From Methanobrevibacter_A sp964431035 (GTDB lineage Archaea > Methanobacteriota > Methanobacteria > Methanobacteriales > Methanobacteriaceae), in assembly GCA_964431035.1 (NCBI GenBank), contig CAYSIF010000004.1, positions 15,037 to 79,036 on the forward strand: a stretch of DNA of 64,000 nt. The letters run 5' to 3'. Positions 34,774-43,015 of the stretch are shown one piece after another. Each line of letters begins with the position of its first letter. Position 1 is the first letter of the stretch. Both the position numbers and the translations under genes were made by a program. The notes below the pieces were generated by a model. That model ran no database searches and was not told the DNA's origin. It saw nothing but the letters and a program-made list of their open reading frames with translations.

Positions 34774-35820
34774 TTAACCTTTTGTGTGTTCTAGTATTGC
34801 ATCAAGTAGTTTGTCTGGGTTTTCTCTAACATCTGCTGTTGGGATGTTGAATTCTTTTTCATAATCTTCTGGAGTTTTATTTGGTTCGTTTCTTAGGTTT
34901 ATGCTGATTCCAACTACTTTTGTTGGTTCAACTGCTTCTATTGCTTTTATTTCTTCTTTTATTCCTCTTGGTTGTCTGTATGGGTGGTTTGGTCTGTGTC
35001 CTACGATAACTGCATCAGGGTGTGCTCCGATTAGTATTGCTGCAGATAATCCTCTTGGATGTGGGTTTCCATCTTCAGTTAAACTGGATTGTCCTTCTAT
35101 AAATATTATATCTGTATTTTTTTCTTCTTCAACGTGTTTTATTGCTCCGAGTATTGCTGATGGTATGTCCATTGCACTTAGGCTTCCTGCTCTGAAGTTT
35201 ATATCTGTTGGTTGTTCTAATCCCATTTCATCAGTTGATATTATTCCAACATTTAATCCTCTTTTCTTTGCAGCTATTCCTAGGTTTTTGGTTGTGGTTC
35301 TTTTACCGCATTCTTGTGATGTTCCTCCACAGAATACTATGGTGGATTTAGGAGTGTAGAATATTTTTGGAAGAACTTCACATGATTTTTCTGGAGCTGT
35401 TCCCATTATTTTTTCAACATTATCTAGTCTTGAACTTATTTCTTTTATTGTTACTCCTTTTTGTTTTGCGAATTTGAGTAGTGAGGAGTTTGTTTTAAGT
35501 TCTAGTGATCTGAATGAACAGATTACATTTTTACCTGCATCGATTGCTTGTACTGCATATTTTAATGCTGCGCCTTCTGCACCTATTGGTAGCATTATTA
35601 CAATACTTTTTATTTCTGGTTTTTCTTCCATTAGTTGTGTTAGGCTAGAGGATACTGTGAATCCTAAAAATGGTTTTCCTTGTTTTTTAGGATTATCATC
35701 TACGAAACCTACTGTTTCAATACCTTCGAGGTTTGAGAATTTTTCACCTCCTCCTCCGCAACCTATGACAACGTAGGGGTTTAAATCTTGAAGTTCTTCT
35801 ACTGATTTTACTGAATACAA
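34774..35820 (-). CDS. DUF1611-family NAD(P)/P-loop protein
   Basis: 348 residues. A Rossmann-like N-terminus (VVIGCGGGGEKFS, about 17-29) is followed by a P-loop-type domain at about 158-340 with GTSQECGKRTTT (166-177) in the place of the DUF1611 Walker A motif and FIEGQSSLTEDG (about 237-248) after. The family's known bacterial members act in amino-acid metabolism (for example DgcN); here the substrate is unknown. It is the first gene of an operon with sepF, suggesting either a cell-cycle or a general role. Five G residues at 20 and 22-25 make an unusually Gly-rich nucleotide loop. Confidence 0.8.
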   Translation of the reverse strand: MYSVKSVEELQDLNPYVVIGCGGGGEKFSNLEGIETVGFVDDNPKKQGKPFLGFTVSSSLTQLMEEKPEIKSIVIMLPIGAEGAALKYAVQAIDAGKNVICSFRSLELKTNSSLLKFAKQKGVTIKEISSRLDNVEKIMGTAPEKSCEVLPKIFYTPKSTIVFCGGTSQECGKRTTTKNLGIAAKKRGLNVGIISTDEMGLEQPTDINFRAGSLSAMDIPSAILGAIKHVEEEKNTDIIFIEGQSSLTEDGNPHPRGLSAAILIGAHPDAVIVGHRPNHPYRQPRGIKEEIKAIEAVEPTKVVGISINLRNEPNKTPEDYEKEFNIPTADVRENPDKLLDAILEHTKG

Positions 35821-36127
35821 ATTATCACTCCTAAAAAAATTTTTATTATCTATTTTAATTGTTGAAAAAGCCCTATTATTTTTTTATAAACTTTATTTGT
35901 GAAAAAAATAAATTATTGAATCTTTTTTTGAAAAAATATTAATTTATAAAAAGATTTTTTTATAATATTTTCCTTTTTTTGTAAGAAAAAATAATAAAGA
36001 TATAATGTTTTTTTATAAAAATAATTATATTAATTATATATTATATTTCTTATAATATATAAAATAAATTTGAATAAAAAAAATTAAAAAATTTTTATTT
36101 TATAATTTTGGGAGTTTTAGATTTTTC
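35821..36127. promoter_or_regulatory. Divergent 307-bp promoter region (DUF1611 / 2-phosphoglycerate kinase)
   Basis: No gene. Over 90% A/T by eye. Candidate TATA elements are TTATAATATATAAAA at about 36046-36064 for the rightward gene, giving a leader of about 45 nt with the GGGAG ribosome-binding site, and TTTATAAATTAATATT (minus strand, about 35935-35950) for the leftward one. Both are only composition-supported guesses. No hairpin stronger than the A/T background is seen. Confidence 0.35.
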
Positions 36128-37072
36128 ATGAGTAAACCTTATGTTATATTAATTGGTAGTGCGTCTGGTATCGGTAAATCAACAATTTCTGCAGAGTTAG
36201 CTAAGTCTTTAGGGATAAAACATTTAGTTGAGTCTGATTTTATTCGTGAAGTTGTGAGAGGTATTATTGGTAAGGATTATGCTCCGTCATTACATTCTTC
36301 TTCTTATACTGCTTATACTACATTACGTAATAAGAATAATTATAATAGTGAAGAAGAATTGATTGCTGCAGGTTTTGTGGATCATGCTTCTTTTGTTGTT
36401 CCTGCTTTAGAAAAGGTTATGGAACGGGCTATAAAAGATTATGATGATATTATTATTGAAGGTGTGCATTTAATTCCTGGTTTAATTGATATTAGTAAAT
36501 TTGAAGAGGTTGCTGATGTTCATTTCTTTGTTTTAACAAGTGATGAAGAGTCCCATAAAGATCGTTTTGTTAAACGTGCTACTGAAAAACGTAGAGGCGG
36601 GAAACAATTAGATTATTTTAAAGAAAATCGGATAATTCATGATTTTTTAATTAAACAAGCTGAGAAAAATAATGTTAAACTTATAGAAAGTACAGATATT
36701 AGTACAACAGTTCATAGAATACTTGGGAATATTAATAAAACTTGTCGCAAAGTTTATTTACAGAATACTGTTGATGAACTAGAAGATATGATGAATATTA
36801 TTATTAAAAAGAATAATGGTAATGTTGATAGTATTTTTTATCATTTAAGTGGTTTTAGTGAACCTTTAATTAGAAATGTTAATATTTATGATTCTAAGGA
36901 AACTAGTGCTTTTATTGAAAGTTTAAAAAATAATGAAAGTAAACAAGATAAATTAACTCGTTTATATGAATTATCTACAGAACGTGGAATGAGAATTTGT
37001 GCTCCAGATAATCAAACATTAGACCAGATATGCCAGGAGCTTGAAGATAAAGGATATAAAATAAAGGATTAA
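36128..37072 (+). CDS. 2-phosphoglycerate kinase
   Basis: 314 residues. The P-loop GSASGIGKS is at 10-18, with an ESDFIREVVRG segment near 35-45 that binds the acceptor and DIIIEGVHLIPG near 112-123. It phosphorylates 2-phosphoglycerate to 2,3-bisphosphoglycerate, the first step toward cyclic 2,3-diphosphoglycerate, an osmolyte/phosphate store in Methanobacteriales. Full length and intact P-loop. A GGGAG ribosome-binding site is about 13 bases upstream. ZPR1 follows after 42 bp. The C-terminal 100 residues are a separate alpha/beta region of unknown role. Confidence 0.87.
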   Translation: MSKPYVILIGSASGIGKSTISAELAKSLGIKHLVESDFIREVVRGIIGKDYAPSLHSSSYTAYTTLRNKNNYNSEEELIAAGFVDHASFVVPALEKVMERAIKDYDDIIIEGVHLIPGLIDISKFEEVADVHFFVLTSDEESHKDRFVKRATEKRRGGKQLDYFKENRIIHDFLIKQAEKNNVKLIESTDISTTVHRILGNINKTCRKVYLQNTVDELEDMMNIIIKKNNGNVDSIFYHLSGFSEPLIRNVNIYDSKETSAFIESLKNNESKQDKLTRLYELSTERGMRICAPDNQTLDQICQELEDKGYKIKD

Positions 37073-37114
37073 GATAAAAAAAGAGAGTATATTTTTTTTA
37101 AGGGAGGAGAGATA

Positions 37115-37678
37115 ATGGCTACAATGAAGATGGATTGTCCTGTTTGTCACAGTAAAAATAGTGCTGATTATGATACTAAAACAACTAAAATTCCTTATTT
37201 TGGAGAGGTAATGGAGTCAAGTATAATATGTAATGTTTGTGGTTTTAAACATAGTGATGTTATGAGTCTTGAGCAGCATGACCCTACTCGTCAGACTTTA
37301 AAGATAAATAAGGATAAAGGTAGTAGTCGTGTTATTCGTTCTCAGTCTGCTACTGTTAGTATTCCTGAGATTGGCATTATGGTTGAACCTGGTCCAAAGT
37401 CTGAGGGTTATGTTTCTAATGTTGAGGGAGTTATTAATCGTTTTAAGAATGCTACTCGTAAGGCTTTAACTTTATTTGATGATGATGCTTCTCAAGAGAA
37501 TGGTAAACGTGTGTTAGCTGATTTGGATAAGGTTTTAAATGGAGAGTTAGAAGTTACTCTTATTATTGAAGATCCTTTTGGTCAAAGTAAGATTATGGAT
37601 TTAGAAACAGAAGAAGTTCTTTTAACTGAAGAAGAAGTTAAGAATTTGAAAACTGGTTATACAGTTATTGATGAATAA
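37115..37678 (+). CDS. ZPR1 zinc-finger domain protein
   Basis: 187 residues. The N-terminal C4 zinc ribbon is CPVCHSKN (Cys8 and 11) paired with CNVCGFKHSD (Cys38 and 41 by position). It is followed by the ZPR1 beta-domain with ISRRI-type strands (RVIRSQSATVSIPEIGIMVEPGP, about 72-95) and the VNRFKNATRKAL helix. Archaeal members have a single ZPR1 module, whereas eukaryotic ZPR1 has two. In eukaryotes it assists folding of translation factor EF1A; the archaeal role is inferred to be similar. A GGAGGAG ribosome-binding site is present. Confidence 0.9.
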   Translation: MATMKMDCPVCHSKNSADYDTKTTKIPYFGEVMESSIICNVCGFKHSDVMSLEQHDPTRQTLKINKDKGSSRVIRSQSATVSIPEIGIMVEPGPKSEGYVSNVEGVINRFKNATRKALTLFDDDASQENGKRVLADLDKVLNGELEVTLIIEDPFGQSKIMDLETEEVLLTEEEVKNLKTGYTVIDE

Positions 37679-37825
37679 TAAGTGTGTATTATTTTTTTAG
37701 CTCTTTTTTATTTAAATTTTGAATCTTATGACCTTTTTATTTACTATTTTTTTATTTTTAGGTAGATAATTAACATATGATAAAAAAAAGTAAGTTTTAA
37801 GAAAAAATAATGGGAAAATTTGTTT

Positions 37826-38203
37826 TTAATTGTTTTTTGAACTTAATTTTATTATTGTGTAATATATTATTAGTCCTATGAAATAGCAGATTATATCTAA
37901 GGGGTCTGTTATGCTTTTTGGTCTGAAGTATTTTGCCAGGTATTCTCCCATGAAGCTTAGGATTATTGTTATTAAAAATAAGTGTTTGAATGATGTTAGT
38001 TGTTTATTGTTGTTGTAGTGTGCTATTATGTTTATTATTGAGAAGAATAGTGGTACTGCTAGTAGGTCGTTTAGGTAGTTGTTGAAGAAGGGTATTCCTA
38101 ATTGTTTTAGGTATATTTGGTTTAATATGTAGATTATTAGGCATATTGTGGTTATGATGAAATTTTGGTTTTGGTTTTCATTCTTATATTTTTTTATCCA
38201 CAT
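37826..38203 (-). CDS. Four-helix membrane protein of unknown function
   Basis: 125 residues with hydrophobic helices at about 15-33, 46-62, 73-92 and 100-118. Short polar loops contain PFFNNYLNDLLAVPLFF and GEYLAKYFRP. The layout resembles small bacterial membrane proteins annotated as magnesium-citrate-type transporters, but I cannot confirm this. The start ATG at 38201-38203 lies inside the last codons of a 22-residue membrane microprotein (the two genes overlap by 10 bp), which implies translational coupling. It is alone between ZPR1 and the histone-fold candidate. Confidence 0.7.
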   Translation of the reverse strand: MWIKKYKNENQNQNFIITTICLIIYILNQIYLKQLGIPFFNNYLNDLLAVPLFFSIINIIAHYNNNKQLTSFKHLFLITIILSFMGEYLAKYFRPKSITDPLDIICYFIGLIIYYTIIKLSSKNN

Positions 38204-38262
38204 ATGCAAAATATGACTAGTGCTACTAATACTCCTACGATTACTGTTAGTAGATCACTCAT
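38194..38262 (-). CDS. 22-residue single-helix membrane microprotein
   Basis: Short open frame, too short for standard calls, reading MSDLLTVIVGVLVALVIFCI followed by Cys-Gly and a TAA stop. It is a single hydrophobic helix (residues 4-20) with a two-Cys end (Cys19, Cys21). It has a strong AAGGGGG ribosome-binding site 8 bases upstream of the ATG (38260-38262). The last codons overlap the start codon of the downstream 125-residue membrane protein, so translation of the two is coupled. Either it is a real membrane microprotein or a leader peptide. Confidence 0.55.
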   Translation of the reverse strand: MSDLLTVIVGVLVALVIFCICG

Positions 38263-38317
38263 ATTTTATTCCCCCTTTGGTTTTGATAAAAAAAAGAGTT
38301 TGGTTGAAGAATTTTTT

Positions 38318-38785
38318 TTATAATTCTTCGTTTGTTTCGTCAGTGTTTTTTGTGAAGTCTGTGAAGTTTTCGTCTTCTTCCTCTTGAACGTCTTTGAGTT
38401 TCATTGTTCTTCTTACGTCCATTGCGAGTGCGTCACAGTCTGCTTTTATTGCGTCTAGGTGTAGTAGTATTCTTTCTTTTTCTTGGTTTATTCTGGTGAT
38501 GTTGGTGTATGCGTATGTTGATTCTTTTAGCATTTCGTATTCTACGGTTGTGTATGGGTAGTCGTTTAGTTGTTTACATACTGTTTTGAGGACGTCTCCG
38601 AGGAATTTGTTCATTTCGATTTTTACTCTTTCACGGATCATTTTGTCGTCGTCGAGGTTTTCTTTCATTAGACGGACTACTTCTGCTTTTGCGAAAGGTA
38701 AGTCTTCTTCTTCGTCTTCTGCCACTGATTCTACTATTTGTTCTTCGGTTTCTTCGATGTTTTCTAAGTTTTCTTCTTCAGGCAT
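38318..38785 (-). CDS. Acidic histone-fold-like protein with coiled-coil tail (unassigned)
   Basis: 155 residues. Residues 1-29 are very acidic (14 Glu/Asp). Residues of about 29-95 read like a histone fold: a short helix (LPFAKAEVVRLMKEN), a loop, a long helix (RERVKIEMNKFLGDVLKTV), then the loop YPYTTVEYEM, matching loop 2, and helix 3. Residues 96-130 are a Glu/Lys-rich coiled coil (INQEKERILLHLDAIKADCD). The last 25 residues are acidic again. I place the start at 38785 because a GAGGG ribosome-binding site lies 8 bases upstream. Known 65-residue histones lack these tails. Role in DNA packing or in another complex is inference. Confidence 0.6.
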   Translation of the reverse strand: MPEEENLENIEETEEQIVESVAEDEEEDLPFAKAEVVRLMKENLDDDKMIRERVKIEMNKFLGDVLKTVCKQLNDYPYTTVEYEMLKESTYAYTNITRINQEKERILLHLDAIKADCDALAMDVRRTMKLKDVQEEEDENFTDFTKNTDETNEEL

Positions 38786-39023
38786 TTTTTGTTCCCTCAA
38801 TTTGTTTTTTTAAAAGAATCATATGGTTTATAATATAAAATTTTTTTATTTTGATTTTGTAGTTAATAATTTTATATTTTTTTAATTCTTTATGGTTTTA
38901 TTTTTATCTTAAAACCTATATAAAAGTATCCTATGTTTTATGGGAAAAGTGTTTAATTTTTTTAATGATAACTAATGAAAAATAGTGAATAATTGAAGGG
39001 AAAATTAAAATTATAATAATTTA

Positions 39024-39854
39024 TTAACTAATATTTAAACTAAAATCAAGACTATTTGCAGAATGAGTTAAAGCACCTAAAGAAACAATATCAATATCCA
39101 AATCTGCATAATCAAGAATATTATCTTCAGTAATACCTCCAGAAACTTCTAAAAGAACATTTTCTCTTAAATCTCCACCAACTAATAGATTAATAGTATC
39201 TTTAACCTCAACCGATGACATATTATCCAACATTATGATATCTGCTCCTTCTTTTGCAGCAAGAACTGCATCATCTTTTGTTTCAACTTCAATTTCAATT
39301 TTTTTAGAAAAACTAGCATTCTTTTTAGCTAATTTTAAAGCTAAAAGAACATCACCAACAATACTAATATGATTATCTTTAATTAAAACCATATCATCCA
39401 AGCAGTTTCTATGAGGATCCCCTCCCCCAATGATTATAGCTTCTTTATCAAATCTTTGAAGTGCTGGTGAAGTTTTACGAGTTCCTGCAATACGAATATC
39501 AGGGTTAACCTTATGAACTTTACTTATTATATTATGTGTTTTACTTGCAATTCCACTCATTCTCATTAAAATATTTAAAACTGTTCTTTCAATAAGCAGA
39601 ATATTCTTTGATGAGCCTTCAAAAACTATTAACTCATCACCATAGTTAATAACTGAACCATCTTCAAGAAAACTTATAACATTTATATTATATTCTTTAA
39701 AAACTGGTAAAACAATTTCTATACCTGCAAGTATACCTGAATCTTTAGATATTATAACACCATGACTAATTGAAGAATCATCAATTAGTGCATTTGATGT
39801 TACATCCCCATAACCTTCATCTTCTAATAAAATTTCCCTAATTAAATTATCCAT
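39024..39854 (-). CDS. nadC: Nicotinate-nucleotide pyrophosphorylase
   Basis: 276 residues, quinolinate phosphoribosyltransferase. It joins quinolinate and PRPP to make nicotinate mononucleotide. Blocks are EDEGYGDVTSNAL (about 11-23), RTVLNILMRMSGIASKTH (about 88-105), GTRKTSPALQRFDKEA (about 120-135), HRNCLDDMVLIKDNH (about 142-156) and the EVETKDDA and IMLDNMS strands. The partner enzyme NadA is encoded 2 kb away at 41786 on the opposite strand, with rnz and mscS between. It is alone on its message. Stop and start are intact. Confidence 0.95.
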   Translation of the reverse strand: MDNLIREILLEDEGYGDVTSNALIDDSSISHGVIISKDSGILAGIEIVLPVFKEYNINVISFLEDGSVINYGDELIVFEGSSKNILLIERTVLNILMRMSGIASKTHNIISKVHKVNPDIRIAGTRKTSPALQRFDKEAIIIGGGDPHRNCLDDMVLIKDNHISIVGDVLLALKLAKKNASFSKKIEIEVETKDDAVLAAKEGADIIMLDNMSSVEVKDTINLLVGGDLRENVLLEVSGGITEDNILDYADLDIDIVSLGALTHSANSLDFSLNIS

Positions 39855-39997
39855 AAAAAAAATGATACTCCCTTAAAAAAAAAATTATTATATAAATTAT
39901 ATTTTAATTAATTAAAAGATATTAATATATAATATATTATATTAAATTAAATATTTATTTTTAATATTAAATCCAAAGGGGAGAATATGGAATAAAT

Positions 39998-40900
39998 ATG
40001 ATAATGGAACTTGAATTTTTAGGAACATCTTCTGCAGTGCCAACGAAAAATAGGAACCACTCAAGCATTAGTTTAAAAGCCTTTGGCGAAGTGATGCTTT
40101 TTGATTGTGGTGAAGGAACACAGAATCAATTAACACGTGCACATATAAGTCCTATGAAAATAGATAAAATATTCATAACACATTATCATGGAGATCATAT
40201 TCTTGGACTTCCAGGATTAATACAATCTATGGGATTTAGAGGAAGAGAAACACCTTTAAAAATTTATGGACCTAAAGGTTTAGAAAAACTAGTTAATGCA
40301 GTTAGACAATTAGGTTACTTTCAAATTAATTTTCCTTTAGAATATTATGAAATAGAAAAAGAAGGAATATTAATAGAAACTGAAGAATATCGTATAGAAA
40401 CCTGCTTTACAGAACATAATGTGCCAAGTGTAGCATACAGTATAATAGAAAAGAAAAAACCGAAATTTTTAAGAGAAAAAGCAGAGGCACTTGGAGTTCC
40501 AGTAGGACCGAGTTTCAGCAAACTACACAATGGAGAAACAATAACAATAAACAATAAAAAGATAACACCAGATATGGTTTTAGGACCACCACGAAAAGGT
40601 AAAAAAATATGTTATTCTGGAGATACAAGACCAACAGAAAAACTAATAGAACTTGCAAAAAACAGCACACTCCTAATACATGAATCAACATATAATAAAA
40701 AAGACAATGATAAAGCAATAGAAAATGCACACTCAACAGCAACAGATGCAGCAACAATAGCAAAAAAAGCAGAAGTAGAAAAATTAATATTAACCCACTT
40801 CAGCACAAGATACTTAAACACACAAGAATTACTAGATGAAGCATGTAAAATATTTGAAAACACACAAACTGCAAAAGACTTCCTAAAAATAGAAGTATAA
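39998..40900 (+). CDS. rnz: Ribonuclease Z
   Basis: 300 residues, metallo-beta-lactamase fold tRNA 3'-processing endonuclease. The metal motif is THYHGDH near 62-68; other ligands are in CFTEHNVPS (about 130-138) and the GDTRP motif near 208-212, with HSTA (about 246-249) and THFS near 267-270. RNase Z cuts the tRNA precursor 3' end so that CCA can be added, consistent with the CCA-less tRNA-Ala seen here. The first ATG (39998) is followed by a second at 40004; the GGGGAG site is 14 bases upstream of the first. It begins an operon with mscS. Confidence 0.95.
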   Translation: MIMELEFLGTSSAVPTKNRNHSSISLKAFGEVMLFDCGEGTQNQLTRAHISPMKIDKIFITHYHGDHILGLPGLIQSMGFRGRETPLKIYGPKGLEKLVNAVRQLGYFQINFPLEYYEIEKEGILIETEEYRIETCFTEHNVPSVAYSIIEKKKPKFLREKAEALGVPVGPSFSKLHNGETITINNKKITPDMVLGPPRKGKKICYSGDTRPTEKLIELAKNSTLLIHESTYNKKDNDKAIENAHSTATDAATIAKKAEVEKLILTHFSTRYLNTQELLDEACKIFENTQTAKDFLKIEV

Positions 40901-40913
40901 AAAAAAATTTTTT

Positions 40914-41699
40914 ATGATAAATATGAGTGCAATAAACCAAATACTAAATTTAAATCAAATAATACCCATAATAAACATAATCTTAATACTTATTGGAGCA
41001 TTAATAGTTTACACTATCCTCAAAAAGGTAATAAGTTATTACTGGAGAAAATATGAAATAGATTTAACAGGATATCACTTATTCCAAGATCTTATAAAAT
41101 ATATTATAATACTTGTTGCATTAGCATGGATACTGAAAGAAATTGGAATAGATTTACATGGAATATTTATTAGTGTAGGAGTAGCTGGAATAGTAATAGG
41201 TCTTGCAGCAAAAGACATATTCAGTAACCTCATGAGTGGAATACTAATAATAAATGATCAAACCATAAAAAAAGATGAAATAATAGAAATAAACAATGTG
41301 AAAGGAAAAGTAGAGAAAATCACATTCAGAACAACAACAATAAAAACCGTTGATGATTTCACAGTAGTAATACCAAACAACTTATTAAATAATCGTGAAT
41401 ACACAGTATTTAAAGACTTTGAATTAAATAAAATTAAAATATTCATAAACATACCCTACAATATAAAAATAGAAGAATTCGAAGAAGAATACAGAAAACA
41501 AGCATTAAGCTACCCATGGACATTAAAAAATAAAAATCCACATATAGAAGATGTTGAATTAACAGAATACGGATATAAAATAAAATACTACATATGGGTA
41601 GATGATTATAGTAAAATGAGCCAATACAAAATAATACTAGCACAAGATGCAGAAAAAATAATAGAAAAAATAGGAACACATTTAAAAATATCTGCATAA
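40914..41699 (+). CDS. mscS: Small-conductance mechanosensitive channel, MscS family
   Basis: 261 residues, three membrane helices at about 15-38, 56-72 and 82-103. The pore helix (GVAGIVIGLAAKDIFSNLMSG, about 94-114) is typical of MscS, followed by the beta domain (INNVKGKVEKITFRTTTIKT and VVIPNNLL). It opens under membrane tension to release solutes. It lacks the long N-terminal extension of MscK-type channels. It begins 13 bp after rnz and is followed by an A/T gap before nadA, so rnz-mscS is an operon. Confidence 0.9.
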   Translation: MINMSAINQILNLNQIIPIINIILILIGALIVYTILKKVISYYWRKYEIDLTGYHLFQDLIKYIIILVALAWILKEIGIDLHGIFISVGVAGIVIGLAAKDIFSNLMSGILIINDQTIKKDEIIEINNVKGKVEKITFRTTTIKTVDDFTVVIPNNLLNNREYTVFKDFELNKIKIFINIPYNIKIEEFEEEYRKQALSYPWTLKNKNPHIEDVELTEYGYKIKYYIWVDDYSKMSQYKIILAQDAEKIIEKIGTHLKISA

Positions 41700-41785
41700 A
41701 AAAAAAAATAATAATAAATTATAAAAATTACCAATAACTAATAAAAAATAATCATAAAAATAAAATTAGAAAGGATAAAAATATA

Positions 41786-42706
41786 ATGACAAATTCACAG
41801 CAAGAGCGAATAAAAAAACTAAAAGAAGAAAAAAATGCAATAATACTTGCACACAACTACCAAACACGAGAAATCCAAGAAGTAGCAGACTTTTTAGGAG
41901 ACTCATTAGAATTATGTATTAAAGCATCTGAAATAGAAGACAAAGATATTGTTGTATTCTGCGGAGTAGACTTTATGGCAGAAACAGCATACATCTTAAA
42001 CCCAGATAAAAAAATCCTAATACCTGATGTTAATGCAGAATGTCCAATGGCACATATGCTAAATGCAGAACAAATCAGAAAATTCAAAAAACAATACCCT
42101 GATGCACCAGTAGTATTATATGTTAACAGTTTAGCAGAAGCAAAAGCAGAAGCAGACATATTATGCACTAGTGGAAATGCGAAAAAAATAGTTGAAAGCT
42201 TAGATGAGGACATTATACTATTTGGACCAGACACTAATCTTGGAAACTATGTTGCACAACAAACAAACAAGGAAGTTATACCAATACCTGGAGACGGACA
42301 CTGCTATGTGCACAAAATGTTCAATACTGGAGATATTGAATTTGCAAGAGAAGAACATCCAAATGCAGAAGTTATAGTTCATCCAGAATGTGACATAGAA
42401 GTTCAAAATGCAGCAGACAAAGTAGAAAGTACTGGTGGAATGTTAAGTCAAATAAAAGAATCAGAAAAAGAAGAATTTATTGTAGGAACTGAAGTAGACT
42501 TTTTAACACGTGTAAGTAATGAAACAAGTGGTAAAAAATTATATCCTCTTTTAGATGATGCTATTTGTAAAACTATGAAACTTCATACTTTAGATAATCT
42601 TGAAAATGCACTTTTAAATGAAGAGCATATTGTAACATTACCTGAAGAAGTACGTAAAAAGTCTTTTAATGCTGTAAATCGTATGATTGAAGTTACAAAA
42701 AAATAA
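41786..42706 (+). CDS. nadA: Quinolinate synthase
   Basis: 306 residues. It condenses iminoaspartate with dihydroxyacetone phosphate to quinolinate, with a [4Fe-4S] cluster held by three cysteines. The three-fold repeat fold is visible: IILAHNYQTREIQEVADFLGDS (about 18-39), VVFCGVDFMAET (about 52-63), YVNSLAEAKAEAD, CYVHKMFN, VHPECDIEV and DAICKTMK near the end. It is in the same biosynthetic route as nadC at 39024 and prs at 10576. Codon style shifts from A- to T-ending around 42530 near its 3' end. Confidence 0.95.
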   Translation: MTNSQQERIKKLKEEKNAIILAHNYQTREIQEVADFLGDSLELCIKASEIEDKDIVVFCGVDFMAETAYILNPDKKILIPDVNAECPMAHMLNAEQIRKFKKQYPDAPVVLYVNSLAEAKAEADILCTSGNAKKIVESLDEDIILFGPDTNLGNYVAQQTNKEVIPIPGDGHCYVHKMFNTGDIEFAREEHPNAEVIVHPECDIEVQNAADKVESTGGMLSQIKESEKEEFIVGTEVDFLTRVSNETSGKKLYPLLDDAICKTMKLHTLDNLENALLNEEHIVTLPEEVRKKSFNAVNRMIEVTKK

Positions 42707-42718
42707 AAAAAAGTTTTT

Positions 42719-42988
42719 TTACATATCTTCTAAGAAACTTATTAAGAAATATTTCATTTCAATTTCCTCACGAGATATATAATCTTCAATTTTTAGCTGT
42801 GAATCAGAGGATTGGAATGGATATAATTCTGGTTTAAATGTGATAGTATAACTTATACTATTATTTTCTTTTTTTATTATTTTTCCTTCTTTTAAATTTT
42901 CGATAAGATAATTAAACTCGTCATCTGATAAATTATCTATTTTATATGTGATTGTGTTATCTTTGGTATCTGTTATTTTTACATCCAT
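42719..42988 (-). CDS. Small unknown protein
   Basis: 89 residues, acidic, beta-rich first half (VKITDTKDNTITYKIDN) and helices at about 22-36 and 64-88. No Cys, signal peptide or membrane helix. The last 25 residues (SREEIEMKYFLISFLEDM) form an amphipathic helix. It lies 27 bp after the MetX-like gene on the same strand, so it may be its co-transcribed partner. No family recognised. Confidence 0.6.
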   Translation of the reverse strand: MDVKITDTKDNTITYKIDNLSDDEFNYLIENLKEGKIIKKENNSISYTITFKPELYPFQSSDSQLKIEDYISREEIEMKYFLISFLEDM

Positions 42989-43015
42989 TCATTACCACCA
43001 TATGGATAATTTTTT

